A stretch of 64,000 nt of DNA, from the NCBI RefSeq assembly GCF_000003605.2, contig NW_003155745.1:194355-258354 (forward strand). The letters are read 5' to 3'. Shown in pieces: positions 23,018 through 34,612 of this stretch. The first letter of the stretch is position 1, and each line of letters opens with the position of its first letter. The translations under genes were made by a program, and so were the position numbers. Below the pieces are notes generated by a model. It ran no database searches, was not told the DNA's origin, and saw only the letters and a list, made by a program, of their open reading frames with translations. The stretch is from Saccoglossus kowalevskii (Eukaryota; Hemichordata; Enteropneusta; Harrimaniidae).

Positions 23018-23454
23018 AGTCCCCGTTCGGACGCAGTCCGAAAACGGGGACTTATGTTTTGCCCTGTGTGCGTCCGTGCGTCCGTGCGTCCGTGCGTCCG
23101 TGATCACCTGTATCTCGAACATGCATGGACCGATTAAGTTCAAACTTCACTCATACATCACACCTTATATGGGACATATGCACATGCATTTTTTTCATGA
23201 TCCGATTAACGATAGCCGAATAGCGGCCATTTTAAGGCCGAAAATGCATCAAAATCGCACATTTTCACCATTCCGGACCCGGATCTCAGTTATGCATGGA
23301 CGGATTTTGTTCAAATTTGGTACATACATTAAACATAATAGGACCTTGATGCACGTCATTTTTTTTTTGGATCGGGTTCGAAATGGCCGACTGGCGGCCA
23401 TTTTGTTTTAAAGAATTCAGTTCTGGATCCGTATCTGAGACATGCTGGATTGAT
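23018..23454 (+). repeat. Family H repeat: hairpin, CGTCCGTG array, tandem units
   Basis: Opens with a hairpin (AGTCCCCGTT ... AACGGGGACT around GGACGCAGTCC, 23018-23052) and then GTGCGTCCGTGCGTCCGTGC repeated to 23101. Next come diverged tandem units of about 150-170 bp, each with an ATCTC-ATGCATGGA start, a TTCAAA stretch, a CATTTTTTT tract and a GGCCGA-TAGCGGCCATTTT end: 23112-23280, 23281-23420, and a third cut by the gap at 23455. Function unknown. Confidence 0.75.
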
Positions 23455-23504
23455 NNNNNNNNNNNNNNNNNNNNNNNNNNNNNNNNNNNNNNNNNNNNNN
23501 NNNN
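23455..23504. other. Assembly gap (50 N)
   Basis: Falls within the third tandem unit of family H, so the true copy number of the array is unknown. Confidence 0.95.
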
Positions 23505-23957
23505 GGTTTTTAAAGAAAATGCTTTGTCACAGAATAATAGTCTGTTAAACGTGCCAAGTATGAAATAATTTGGGGACAAAAAAACAAACCTGCATAGAAA
23601 TCGGAATAATAGGTCTTTTGATTATCGGAGACGCATTTCAATGGACTTGATTACGGACAATGCATAACTTAAATTTCACCAGGAAATTCCGCAGTGTGCT
23701 TTCGCAATCGCGTACTTAGTCATTTTTACAAGGTCCGCCATTTTTGATGTCACGTGATAATTATGTAAACAATGTCTGTCCAGTTTGTGCGAACTTGCAC
23801 CTCTATACTTAGTCTTTTGATATATATAACCTAAATTACTGTTCTGAACGAGACAACAGACAGAGAATGTTTTATTTAAAAACGTCACAAAACCTTCTCG
23901 CTACCTTAAATTCACCGTTTTATCATTTAGATAATGTGTTCCATGCTAAATTTTACA
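23505..23957. other. No supported feature
   Basis: No clear continuation of H to the right of the gap and no coding signal. Confidence 0.45.
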
Positions 23958-24026
23958 TATTCACTGGGTTTTAATTTAGCGCATATTCCAGTCAGCGAAA
24001 AAAGCAAAATTAAAACCCAGTGAATA
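23958..24026. mobile_element. Family I short inverted-repeat element
   Basis: TATTCACTGGGTTTTAATTT (23958-23977) faces its complement AAATTAAAACCCAGTGAATA (24007-24026), a 20-bp perfect inverted repeat around about 29 bp. A longer diverged relative is at 42008-42129. Confidence 0.7.
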
Positions 24027-24977
24027 ATTAACCCTTTTACAGTACTGAGCGAGTTGTACCAACTGCAGCGGTACAGCATATCCCACAATGCATTGGTGAA
24101 TATACGTTACTAACGAACGTGCGTACAATGCAAGGCAGAATTTGATACGTCGAAAAAATCATGTCGACAAACAAACTGCTCTCTGATTGGTCTGAATGTT
24201 AGGTGTTATGGTTGGGTAGCCAATCAGTCACACCCTTGTAAGTATTTGCGCATTGACTATACATTTATGCAAAGTAGTATTTGGGTAATGGTATTAATAG
24301 TGAACAGACTCGCTTTCAACTCCTTAATCACAAGATTATGTAGTTGGTTTGATCTCTAGGCAGCAGGATTTTACAAATAACGTGCAACTGCGATCAGGAC
24401 AATGTTTGGGGACTTGTACTTGATTTTCTGAAGTGGTTATTATTAGAAGTTTCTAAACATGTCATAGGTCACAGGAATAAATAATATTCTAGTGCCGGGT
24501 AAGTAACTTTATTAGCCAAGTAACCTTTAAAATTGAAAAATAATTTTGAAACTTATTAAAATAACTCATGTTAACATCAAATGATGATATGTGTAAACTT
24601 ACTCTTGCGTGAAATATATTTTATTTGAACATTCTTTGGCAACTTAGTAGTTTCCATGGTAATCAATTCTTTTAATGTGCATATCATATCAATTAAGTAT
24701 ATTTAATTCAAGAATAAGCATGAAGGCTCTCAATATATGGAAACCATATAAGATAGGGACACTGCTGGAAAAAAACAATAACTGCATTCGGATGGCAATC
24801 AGCGCCTATCATATTTCTATATTCATGCACTGATTTGTGTCATGTTTTCCCGGTCAAAAATTCGAACTTGTCAGGTTTCCCCAATTTCGACCATGACATT
24901 ATGAGGCAATGTCGTTAATTGGAACAAGTCTTGACAGCTGAAGCATATACTAGTAGCAGTATTCTCTAGATAAATAA
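24027..24977. other. No supported feature
   Basis: AT-rich sequence without recurrent segments or coding signal. Confidence 0.5.
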
Positions 24978-25050
24978 TGCAGAAAGTGAATGCGCATGCG
25001 CCCGAACCTGTACGGACAGGTAATCCAAAACGCATGCGCATTAGAATTTC
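24978..25050. promoter_or_regulatory. Palindromic pair of NRF1-like motifs
   Basis: AATGCGCATGCG and CGCATGCGCATT form a 12-bp inverted repeat around CCTGTACGGACAGG, itself a hairpin. TGCGCATGCGC fits the known vertebrate NRF1 binding consensus (YGCGCAYGCGCR). The sequence shows the motif; a regulatory role is inference, and the block could equally be a small palindromic repeat. Confidence 0.35.
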
Positions 25051-25177
25051 CATTATTGGGCAACTATAATAAGCATCGCTGTTGCCAAGAATGTCTCCGT
25101 GAATACAAAGTAATGTACGTATTTTCTGCGATTACGAACACTATAGCGTTACTAGCTTGTAATTGTATGTTGTCTTG

Positions 25178-25505
25178 TGTATTCTCGGGGGTGGACATCC
25201 GGGCATTTTCACCGCATGGCAACCATCACGGTGAAAACAAAGGCCGAAAACTCTCAGAAAAAGGTACTTTGGGATGGTTGTTGAGACTCCCCTGAACAGT
25301 GTGACAAGATTACCCCTGCGTGTGTAACGCATATAAGTTTGATTGTTCAGGATTGTACTTCAAAGTTGAGTTCCTGTTGTTTTCTCGAATTCTCGAATTT
25401 CTCCTCAGCAGCGCGCGCAGAGCTCTTAGAAATACGTGGTACACAGTGGTGCGCGTCTAAGCAACGTGGAACGTCTTGTGACGTAGTTCCGCCCCCGAGG
25501 ATACA
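25178..25505 (-). mobile_element. Family E element, full length reference copy
   Basis: 328 bp. Both ends are TGTATYCTCGGGGGYGGA-type inverted repeats (TGTATTCTCGGGGGTGGA at the left, TCCGCCCCCGAGGATACA at the right). Read on the minus strand: left TIR, CGGAACTACGTC, GTGCGCACCACTGTG, an AGAGCTCTGCGCGCGCTGCTG stretch, CTCAACTTTGAAGTAC, CACTGTTCAGGGGAGTCTC, a hairpin with TTTTCACCG/CGGTGAAAA stem, and the right TIR. No coding capacity. No target duplication is certain, so the superfamily is open. Confidence 0.8.
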
Positions 25506-26509
25506 GTTGCCGTTCTTTGTTGTTATACTGCCCTCAAAGTTATTTTTATCATTAAAGAGAACACAAATAATAAATAACAAGGGCTCAATGTGTTACAGCA
25601 ACGCGGCGGTAGGAGACTGGGCCGAGTATACAGCAGTTCGTGATCGCCTCACCAATTTCATGATCAAACGGTAGAACCATGCCAAATCATTGCCTATGAC
25701 CATATTCGTCTATTTGACTGCGGATATTGGTCGAGTGCTCGTTCCGATAAACGGAAATATTGTTTTTAAAATGGTTTATTTTTAAGACAGTTAATTGAAT
25801 GTATATTTAAAAATAACACATGTTGCAAGTTATGACAATAATCTACTAGATTAACATTCATACGTAACCTGGCAACCACTACACGTGTTCGATGAGTAAT
25901 GCTATGCTGATGGTTGTTCTCATCGAGCCACGTGAAATATATGTCACCTCAATACTTCACAGTGCGCATATATCCTGCCGTGTATTTGTCTTTAAACACC
26001 ACCTGCTCCTTCCTTCTTTGTCTGATTTGGTGACCACGGCCTTCAGTTCATGCTGATTTTAGTGCTGCGATATTTCAGAATATGCTGCAAAACCAAGTGA
26101 TTCTTTATGGACTTGATACGGCTTTTGCGGCCCGAGGTCGTGTGGCGGAAGCGCCCGAGCTTGCCTTACCTTATACCTTAATATGAAAAAAAGTCTTTAG
26201 TTCTGTTATTTTTCGCGCGTCTGGCTCAAAAGAAAACCTATTCGATTTAATCCGGGTTTCGATACGGGCCGTTTTACTGGCGCGGATTTATACGAAGGAT
26301 TCTAAACGACGCAAACGCGTCAACAACTCTCACACAATAGACAAACGAATGTCACTAAATACAAAAATATATCAAAATTACGTTTTAATGAAACAGCAAA
26401 TGAACGTAAATTTATAACAATATTTTAACGGTAGTAAATACGAACTCATTATAATCTTTCTTTCTTAAGAATGAACACTACAGTCCAGCTCTTAAGTTAG
26501 TCATTTACT
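25506..26509. other. No supported feature
   Basis: The stretch at 26115-26170 is locally GC-rich and the rest is AT-rich. No domain, repeat or RNA gene recognised. Confidence 0.5.
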
Positions 26510-27510
26510 GACCGTCCGGCAACAGTGTCAAACGCTTTTGCGAAATCCACAAAAACACAATAAATTCTGCCACAGCGAGAAAACATTATTCATGGTGGAA
26601 AAAATCCTCCCTGAACCTAGCTTGACATGATCCCGACAACTTATTATCCACTTCCGCCCAATAAACAAGTCGTTCATTCATTACAATAGTGAACACTTTA
26701 TTAAAGTTATCCAATAATGTGATACCTCGATAATTATTCACATTGCGGATGTCTCCACTTTTGTGTATAGGTACGATAACCCCAATTGACCAACCGGTGG
26801 GTATTTTCCAGAATCAAAAATCAAGTTAAAAAGCTCAACAAGATATGGCATCAAAATATTTTCTGTTGTTTTAAGAAATTCACTAGGTATCCCATCCATC
26901 CTCGGTGTTTTGGGGGGTTTTAGTTTTGAATGGCAGCTCGAATTTCCGCTTCAGTGATGGGCATGTTTATAGAGGAGTCTATTAAGTCATCATCCAAATT
27001 ATGCCCTGTGGTCACTAATTCTGATAGATTAGACTGAAATAAGTTACGAAAGTAATTAACCCACTCATCTGCCGAAATATCATCTTTCCCTCCTTTCCCA
27101 CGTAATGATCTGATATTGTCCCATAGGGTTTTATTGTCTTTCCCGTCCGCTAAAAAAATATTTTTTAAATGATCTTGATACAAATATTTCATTAATTTTC
27201 ACACTGACCTGAAATCACGTTTGCATTTTTTTATACTCATCAAGATCTAACTGGCTATTGGAATCACGAAATTTGTATTTGATAAATTTTAATTCTTTAC
27301 ATTCATCGTCAAACCATGGCGCATAAATATTTTTGACAATACGAGGTTTAAATTGCACTTTCATATCTGACCCGGCATATTTTAAAATATCGCCAATGCA
27401 TTCAATAGTATTATCAATATCGCCTCTATCTATCGGAGTCTGTAACTCTGTAAACCAGAGTCTGTAAATGTAGTCCCAAGTTCCTGTTTCCAATCAATAT
27501 TATCTAATGA
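26510..27510 (-). pseudogene. Decayed LINE: pre-RT linker to RT motif A
   Basis: On the minus strand, 27493-27215 and 27192-26920 are open and read as the linker between endonuclease and polymerase, including WFDDECKELKFIKYKFRDSN and TLWDNIRSLRGKGGKD. After a stop near 26922 the polymerase begins with MDGIPSEFLK, then LMPYLVELFNLIFDSGKYPP. Another frame carries VPIHKSGDIRNVNNYRGITL, and later VFVDFAKAFDTV (26566-26521), the F.DF.KAFD motif A holding the first catalytic Asp. Motif C is absent because similarity ends after motif A. Stops and at least two frameshifts make it dead. The motif pattern suits a CR1/L2/Jockey-type element. Confidence 0.75.
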
Positions 27511-27529
27511 CTAGTGCACATAAAACACG

Positions 27530-28260
27530 GAATGATTGGGCAAGTAACAGTGCAAATTGAATGAATGAACACTAAACACTCAAATTACTAGTTAATATGA
27601 ATGAATGAACATTGAACACTAACTTATGAATATTGAACACTAAATGAATGTTCAATGAACATTAGACGGTTACATTACGACCAATTAATAATGTGATCAC
27701 TAAATGACAAATGAAAAATGTAACAGTGAATGACTGAAGATAGTGAACAGTGAATGAACCATTGATAAACATGAATGTTCATGAATGAATGGCCAATGAA
27801 TAGTGAATGAATGAACGAATACTGAGCGCTAACCAATTGATCAATTAAATGACACTATATGACAAATGAAAATGGAACAGTAAATGACTGAGAATTATTG
27901 AACAGTGAATAAACTATTGATTAACATGAATGTTCCTGAATGAACGAATGGCCAATGAATAGTGAATGAATGAATTAACACTGAGCACTAACCGATTGAT
28001 CCATTAACAGTGTTGAGTAAATAAATGATCAATGAGTATTGTGCTCTGAATAAAAAACAATGAACATTGAGTACTGAATGACAGAACATTGAGTGAATGG
28101 TCAATGAACATTGAGCATTGGATGAAAAATCAATGACTATTGAACCAATTAAGATCATGAACACTGAACGACCATAAAAAACCCCAGAATAAATGAGAAT
28201 TCGAAGGAATTCACAATGAACTGTAAATAAACGGCCAATGGGCATTGAACACAGAATGAA
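27530..28260. repeat. TGAA-derived tandem region with a ~157-bp higher-order unit
   Basis: Almost the whole stretch is built from GAATGAAC, TGAACACT, AATGAATAGTGAATG and similar words. Two long units align: ATGACAAATG at 27704 recurs at 27859 (155 bp) and GGCCAATGAA at 27791 recurs at 27950 (159 bp), with the sequence between them conserved. Flanking parts are looser variants of the same words. A simple (TGAA)n array also exists at 46250-46321. Confidence 0.8.
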
Positions 28261-30772
28261 AGTCCACTGAAAATTTAATAATTGTCTTACTCTACAAACA
28301 CTACAAAAATCTCAAATAATAGAGGATTGAACTCTCCGAGTCCCTTTTAAATAGTTTCCTATTTTATCTCGCTATTGCGTTTGATGTTCCGTCTAGTGAT
28401 CCTTTTTGAACATGGTATTTGGAACAGTGGTCGCGATGACGTGGAGAGGAGGCCCTGTTTGAAAGGCAAAACAAGTCTCGTGGCGCTCTCTCTCCCAACG
28501 AGATCTCGGATCTCCACACATTGTATGAGTTTACATTTTAATATGTACTGTTATTAATCCTGCATCATTACTTTCACTGAGTTTCTCCATCTGTGTAGAA
28601 AGATTGGAGATCCTATGCCCAAATGAAAACTCGTGTAGCGTGAATCGACGTGGACAGGGTTTCGCGATCTCTGTACAGTGCCCAGTCGGTGGGCGATAAT
28701 AATACGCCCCGTCATGTGTATCTCGACGATTTGGCATCGGCGCGAGCGTCACGCACGCAGTGTATGTTTATTAAAATAGTGTTTACCCTGTAGCGTTTTT
28801 ATCATTTCTGAGGAAATATATACGTTTTTGTTTTCATAATCGATATATCATGCATGGCCTCCGCTTCACTTCCATATGGACGACAGAACAGTTACAACCA
28901 CTCGGGCTGTTTTTATAGTGATTTATTGCCAATAGAACTTGCCAATTGCACTTCTCGACAGACGCAAGTTAAGTACGTACATACGGTCCAAGCTAGATGG
29001 TTATCGACCTGCTCGACGTTCGACGATGCAGATAGTCTTACACTTACACTTACTATCCAAACCCGGGCCAATCATGTAATCACGCGTGATTTGCAGCAAT
29101 ATTTTACACCTCAAGCAGATAACAACTTCCTGAACTACCTTGTGATGAAACTAATTTACTTGCAAAAGTTGCGCAAGATTGGGTGAATTGGGCACATTGA
29201 ATTCTGGTATAGCATTGCATTCCCGGTTCCATTCGATACAGAGAATTGGAATCGGTTGAGGCGTACGACGGCAATAAACTATTATTTGATAACATTATTT
29301 TATTTGGGACATTATTGTCTAATATTATAAGCAAAGCATAATATTTGCTTCTGAAAATATTACTTTTTTGACCCATAAACCAGCATTGCCACTGTGCCCC
29401 GTTTTCCTCGGGGAGAGCACCTATCCTACTTAAATTGGTGTATGTTCGTCGTATCGATTTCATGGTACTGAGTGACAGCATTTTGATGATTACTTCTAAT
29501 ATTTCTATGCACTCTCAGGACATATGAAGGATTTAACGAACTTGAATGCCCATCTTAAACGGAACTTCCACGAAGCTTTCATGTTGATTGTCATCTGAGG
29601 CCTTTCAACATGAGTGCAGTTCAACATTAATACATGCGCGAGCGGTGCTTGAAAAGCGTACAATGTGCGCAGACGATACGGCATTATTTTATTGTAGCTT
29701 TGAATGATTATTGTTCCCTGCAATATTTTTGTTCATTGTATTTATAATTCTCTGTAGTTTTCTATATATTGTCTCTTGTTTATTTTGAAGCAATTCTTGG
29801 GACATAATTACCTATTGGACTGTATCTTGAGCAAAATGTGTGTCAACATGTGGAAAAACAAACAAACATCGACTGTTTCTGGTAGTTATCTGTCAAACAC
29901 TTGCGGCCATGTACGATCATTTGTGACAAAGCTGTAGGACTCATCGCCTTCATATTGTCGTCGTGTGTGCATTTTTCAGCATATTTCTATAAATAGAGGT
30001 TATTAATTATAGATATGACTACCAAGATATATAAGGGGCTTAAGGTGAACTCAGAATAAACAGACCCATACAGTAAACATTTACCAGTTCACGGTCTGTT
30101 TGGAATACTAATACTAGAAATTTGCATGTTTATTCCTAGTTTACGTGATGCCCGGTGACTTTCACGGAAATCGCCAATAAAGGCAGTATATCTTCATAAT
30201 GCGTTACCCCCCCCCCCGATGATACGTGGACGTCCATGAAAAACTTTGGAAATGATACTAAATCTAGAGTCACTATCTCTGAGCATATCATACGTCCCTG
30301 CTATGAGTAAACTTCAAAATTATCTCTGACATTCGCTCTATGCTATGTCGGCGTGGACAACCAGTACAGCACGCACTAGATCATACAGCTGATTAGAAAG
30401 CAAGCTAGAAGACTTGATGGCGAAAAATACACCATAAATGACCGAAACAAGAAACCGCGTTGATTTTAGGCGTCTCAGGAGACACCAAAGTACTCGTCTC
30501 ACAGTCCTATTACTAATAACAATGGCGGTTCGACATTTGGCCTTCCGTCTATTTTCCTCGTTAGTAGGCTTTAATTACAGACGCAAATTCGTTCAGCTAC
30601 CATAAAAGATAAGTTTTAATGGGATTTTGGCTATAAAAAGGAATCGGCACTGATCCGATGGCAGAAGATAGCCAAAGCTCGTTTTCTTTAAAAGGGTTTG
30701 GTAAAATCTTTAATCGAATAAAAAATCTGCTATTGTGAAGCAAATAATTGAGCCAGCACCATCGAATCAGGA
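28261..30772. other. No supported feature
   Basis: Frames at 28854-29186 (plus) and 29104-29481 (minus) overlap each other and have no recognisable domain. A C run lies at 30206-30217. CGAGATCTCG near 28500 is shared loosely with 51470-51480 within an AGTCTCG-GGC-CTC context, too short to call a family. Confidence 0.45.
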
Positions 30773-30854
30773 AGTTACAAATACAGAGATAATATTACAC
30801 CGTGTGATTATATCCTCGTTCGCGAGTGACGTTCTACTCCCTGTATTTGTAACT
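30773..30854. repeat. Nested inverted repeat
   Basis: AGTTACAAATACAG (30773-30786) pairs exactly with CTGTATTTGTAACT (30841-30854). Inside are two more hairpins: GATAATATTACAC facing GTGTGATTATATC, and CTCGTTCGCGAG. The 82-bp block could be a small palindromic element or a structured transcript; there is no sequence basis to choose. Confidence 0.65.
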
Positions 30855-31405
30855 GCTTGCACTTGTGGCCGGGAGCCTGGGGAACAATGGTGTTTCTAAT
30901 CTACATATACATGTATACAGTTAAAAACAGAATTATTCATACCCCTACTGAAATTTCAATGTTTTATGTTTTTCTGGAAAAAGACAGGTGGATACGGAAT
31001 ATTCTGGTCGTAGTTGGATAGCTTTACTTGAAAGGTACAAATTCTGAATGGGTTTTGTACAACCTAATTTGCATAACAAAAAGCATATTACTTTATTTGT
31101 ATTTTGACTCACTCAACATTACTGAATCCTGCTAACTGGAGAATTGTATTTCAGATTCTAAAATTATTTTAGATTAGTTGTGTTATTTTATGTTTCTTAT
31201 AATGGACTTTACCCAAGCATTGTTTTTGTGTATTTTCCAAATAAAATATCCTATAATGTCCTATCCTATTCTATATGCTTTGATTTTCGGAGGGTACCCT
31301 CGAGGTGACACCAAAACGCCTCACGATGACTTTTGCGCTCTAAACTCCTACAGATGTGGTAAATGTTTCGCTCAAACTATTCGAGCCCCTTCAAACTGAA
31401 CTCAA
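30855..31405. other. No supported feature
   Basis: AT-rich sequence with no recurrent or coding signal. Confidence 0.5.
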
Positions 31406-31566
31406 TTAAAGCGGGGGAGGGGTTATTAAATGCGTCAGATGGCCATAGCGTGTCATTGTTGACAAACAAGCGTCTACCCATGAACCTTTGCGTTTTAGCG
31501 TGTGTTGTTACCATCGCAGGGGACTCAATTCCCGCGCGTGCGCAGGTGACGACCCTCCCACTTTAA
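31406..31566 (+). mobile_element. Family A TTAA MITE, nearly full length
   Basis: 161 bp between TTAA at 31406-31409 and 31563-31566. The left arm has lost part of the GTCGTCACCTGCGCA block (GGGGTTATTAAATGCG instead). The right end reads CGACCCTCCCACTTTAA and joins spacer S. Confidence 0.85.
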
Positions 31567-31702
31567 ATGAAAAGTTAATGTTTCGACAATTGAATGTCAT
31601 AATAAACAGACAGACGATAGACAGACAGAAACAGAGCACTCGTTCTTAAAGATTCTTATAATAACGCCGGCGCGGTAATAAGACAGCGGGTAAAACACCC
31701 GT
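31567..31702 (-). repeat. Spacer S, shared with 21693-21789
   Basis: Longer of the two S copies. It holds extra sequence that the other lacks: a second CAGACAGA-type stretch with CAGAGCACTCG, and a CGCCGGCGCGG insert. Beyond 31702 the two loci are unrelated. Confidence 0.85.
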
Positions 31703-32973
31703 TAAACAGTTCTTATCCCCAGGGTGTGGGGGGAGGGAGATAGAATTCCCATTCATTCAACAATCATACAGAGGATGTGTTATGTTACAAATAAACGGCG
31801 GACCGCAAGATACGGACATTACCCGCCACTTTCTTTGCACATTCTATTTTCGTTCGACAACCGAAGTGCCGTTTGTGTCGGCATACGTGGGCGTCCTGAC
31901 GCAAATGCATCTCACACAGCGCGCTGTTCCTCTATTTTAGCACATACCCGTTGGGCATGGGCAGATAATATTTGCGTGTTTCTATAGTCGGCGCCAGGGG
32001 AAACGAACCATTCGGAAACTGCGTAGAAGTGCACACACTTGAAAGCGTTGTTCGCCACTGTTACCACGGCCATCATTTAAAAACAAAAAAGAACGGCTTT
32101 TCAGTGCGTTCTCTTCGAAGATGGGTCCCTCGCAACGTATGTAAAACTAGTGTAAAATAAAGATTTAATTAACACAAAATTTGAACACCTTTTAATAATA
32201 TATACGCGTGACGCTAATTTATTAAACGCCGCTCGGGCAGAACTTCTATAATAATTCTAGTCTCTTCGACTAGCAGTATTTTCCCCCCGACAGATATGAC
32301 ATATTCTCGCGCGACTGACGTGATTCACTGTGACAGGTTCTCGGTTGAGCATCGTGCCAGAATGTACTGCAACTAGATATAACACTGATATGATACAAGT
32401 CGAATCATTGCGACGTAATACTGACTCGTTATTCGATTTTACCCCCGAGTGCACACTAGAATGCTTCTGGGGAATTCCTTCTGAAGGTTGAATTATTATT
32501 TTTCGCATTACAGACTTCCGTCATGATTGGTCACGGATTGTTGCGCGATTCGTGCACCAGGGCGACATTTAGCGACAGTAGTGAATGGGCAATTACCTTT
32601 TGCATCATTAAGACATCCAAAACCATCAACTAATATTTGTTGATTTTTCAAAAATGCTATTCCTTAATTAGAAGTATATTACAACTATAACATTTCAGTT
32701 TCCCGTGAAAAAAATGAACGATTCTATAAATTAAGTGGAATCGCATTAAATGTCTTCTGTTTTGCCAGTATTGGATATATGGTTACTATCTACGTTGATG
32801 GTGGCGTCCTTCGGAGAATCATGCGACGACCGATCAACATTATAATAATACGTTTATTCCATACTCTAGGCAACTGGCCCAAAAGTACAATAGTAGTATC
32901 ATTATATATGCAGTAGTACGCACTATATACAGGACAGCAGAATTAATACACTCTGAAAATCGTGTTTCGTTTC
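31703..32973. other. No supported feature
   Basis: A G-rich run (GTGTGGGGGGAGGGAG) is at 31724-31739. Frames here have no recognisable domain. Confidence 0.5.
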
Positions 32974-33137
32974 TAAAAGCGGCAGGGTCGTCACCTGCGC
33001 ACGCGCGGGAATTGAGTCCCAAGCGACGATAACAACGCACGCTAAAAACGCGAAGGCTCATGGGTAGTCGCTTGTTTGTAAACAATGACATGCCATGGCC
33101 TTCTGACGCATAAGCAGGTGACTACTCCCCCGCTTCA
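32974..33137 (-). mobile_element. Family A MITE, full length, target sites mutated
   Basis: Complete reverse-oriented copy, from CTAAAAGCGGCAGGGTCGTC to CTCCCCCGCTTCAG. Both flanking TTAA sites have changed (CTAA and TCAG), so this looks like an older insertion. Confidence 0.8.
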
Positions 33138-33883
33138 GCATCTCGGTACTCCAGCACAAGTAGAACAGGTTTTAAAAAATATGTCATGTTTGCTTCATGC
33201 TGGCATTTTATAACACCACACTGCGAAAACGGAAGCAGGCGTGGGAACTCACGCCGACTCAAATTTCTTTGTTCCTGCGTTACAATTTGTCCACGTAGTG
33301 TGAATTCATGTGCCAGCAGGTGTGAACTGACTTCTCGCCAACGCTTAAATGGGGAGGGGGGAAAGGGAATTAGGGGGGACGTTGGGACGTCATACCAGGT
33401 ACAGGTCTTGACGGATTGTTACGATAACCTAGCAAGGGGTGTCTCACGTGTCTTAATATTAAAGAACATCGATTCGGAAGCTCAACTCCAGAAACTGACT
33501 GTGTCTGACTACATGGGTGTGTGAATGACTTCAGTGTTCCGTTATAAGGTCTTATGGTATCCCTACACTGTAGAAGCGAGTAATCCCCGAAATTTCCCTA
33601 TGAGCTACTGTAACATTACAAATGTGTTAAAATGGCAAACATGCCAAGTTTATGTTTTAAAATGGGTGTTATCTACGTGGTTGTTATTCAGTTGCAGAAA
33701 TGTCCATGTCATTTGAAATGTTCGCACTTTACAGCGAATGTGTTTCTCGATGTTTTTCAGCGGTGTTAAATATTTGAATAGGTTTGGTAACGTGATAAGC
33801 GACCTCTTTGACACACTGTTACAACAAAATAATCACTATTTTGTGAATCGTTAGTAGATTTTTTGAGCTGCTTGCTTACATAC
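33138..33883. other. No supported gene; contains a G-quadruplex candidate
   Basis: The frame at 33186-33524 (112 codons) has no recognisable domain. The G-rich run at 33351-33386 is listed separately. Confidence 0.45.
33351..33386 (+). other. G-quadruplex-forming candidate
   Basis: Five runs of three or more G within 36 bases (GGGG-A-GGGGGG-AAA-GGG-AATTA-GGGGGG-ACGTT-GGG) with loops of 1 to 5 bases, meeting the usual G3+N1-7 criterion. No gene context gives it a role. Confidence 0.5.
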
Positions 33884-34017
33884 TTAAAGCGCCGTGGTCG
33901 TCGCGCAGCGCGTGTTCGAATTTCATGTAAATAAACAATGTATTTTACACGTATTTGTATACGTCGCTATGAGTCCCATATCGAACAGGACGCGGCACGA
34001 CGACCGTCGCCCTTTAA
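33884..34017 (-). mobile_element. Family B TTAA MITE, full length
   Basis: 134 bp with intact TTAA at 33884-33887 and 34014-34017. The termini TTAAAGCGCCGTGGTCGTCG and its opposite GACCGTCGCCCTTTAA are imperfect inverted repeats. GTCGTC and TTAAAG are shared with family A termini. Confidence 0.85.
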
Positions 34018-34612
34018 ACTGTTGTTTACGTGCGTGAGCTTCGATAATATCCTTCAGAAGATGCGATTAATATGCCCAGAGCGTACATGATCGATTCAAG
34101 GATATCACAGCATATATAGTTTACGAAAATTCGACCATCAATAATTGAGATCATTGAAGAAATCCCCATTATTCACTTTCAAAATCAAATTATCCCAGAA
34201 AGTGTCATGTGATGACATAAGCCCCTGCCACCACCCTTTGGCAAGGCGTTTTATTAATCATATTATTCTGTCTCTGTCCTTGAGAGGTGAGATTTTTACT
34301 TGGGATGTCTTTGCCCAGGGGTTACGATAACGCGAATGCGCATAGCGGCCAACTAATTCCTCATAAAAAAAATAAGACTTCAACTCTGTTTCGGGTGAGG
34401 GGGCTTTTCTTGAAATGACTAGAATTTGATCATATTATTACTTGATGAATTATAGCTGAATAAGGGGCGCCACCGAACCCTCGTACATGTGGACTTGTGG
34501 ACTTGGTTCAAATTGTATTCCCATATTTATACAATCTTTATAATCCAAGTACACAACAGTGGTTTATATCAAATTCAATGTTTGACGTCATATACATGTA
34601 TATTAATTAGTT
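34018..34612. other. No supported feature
   Basis: Nothing recurrent or coding seen. Confidence 0.5.

Noticed and set aside
23286-23579. Frames spanning the gap at 23455-23504
   Set aside because: They depend on translating N and lie inside the family H tandem repeat.
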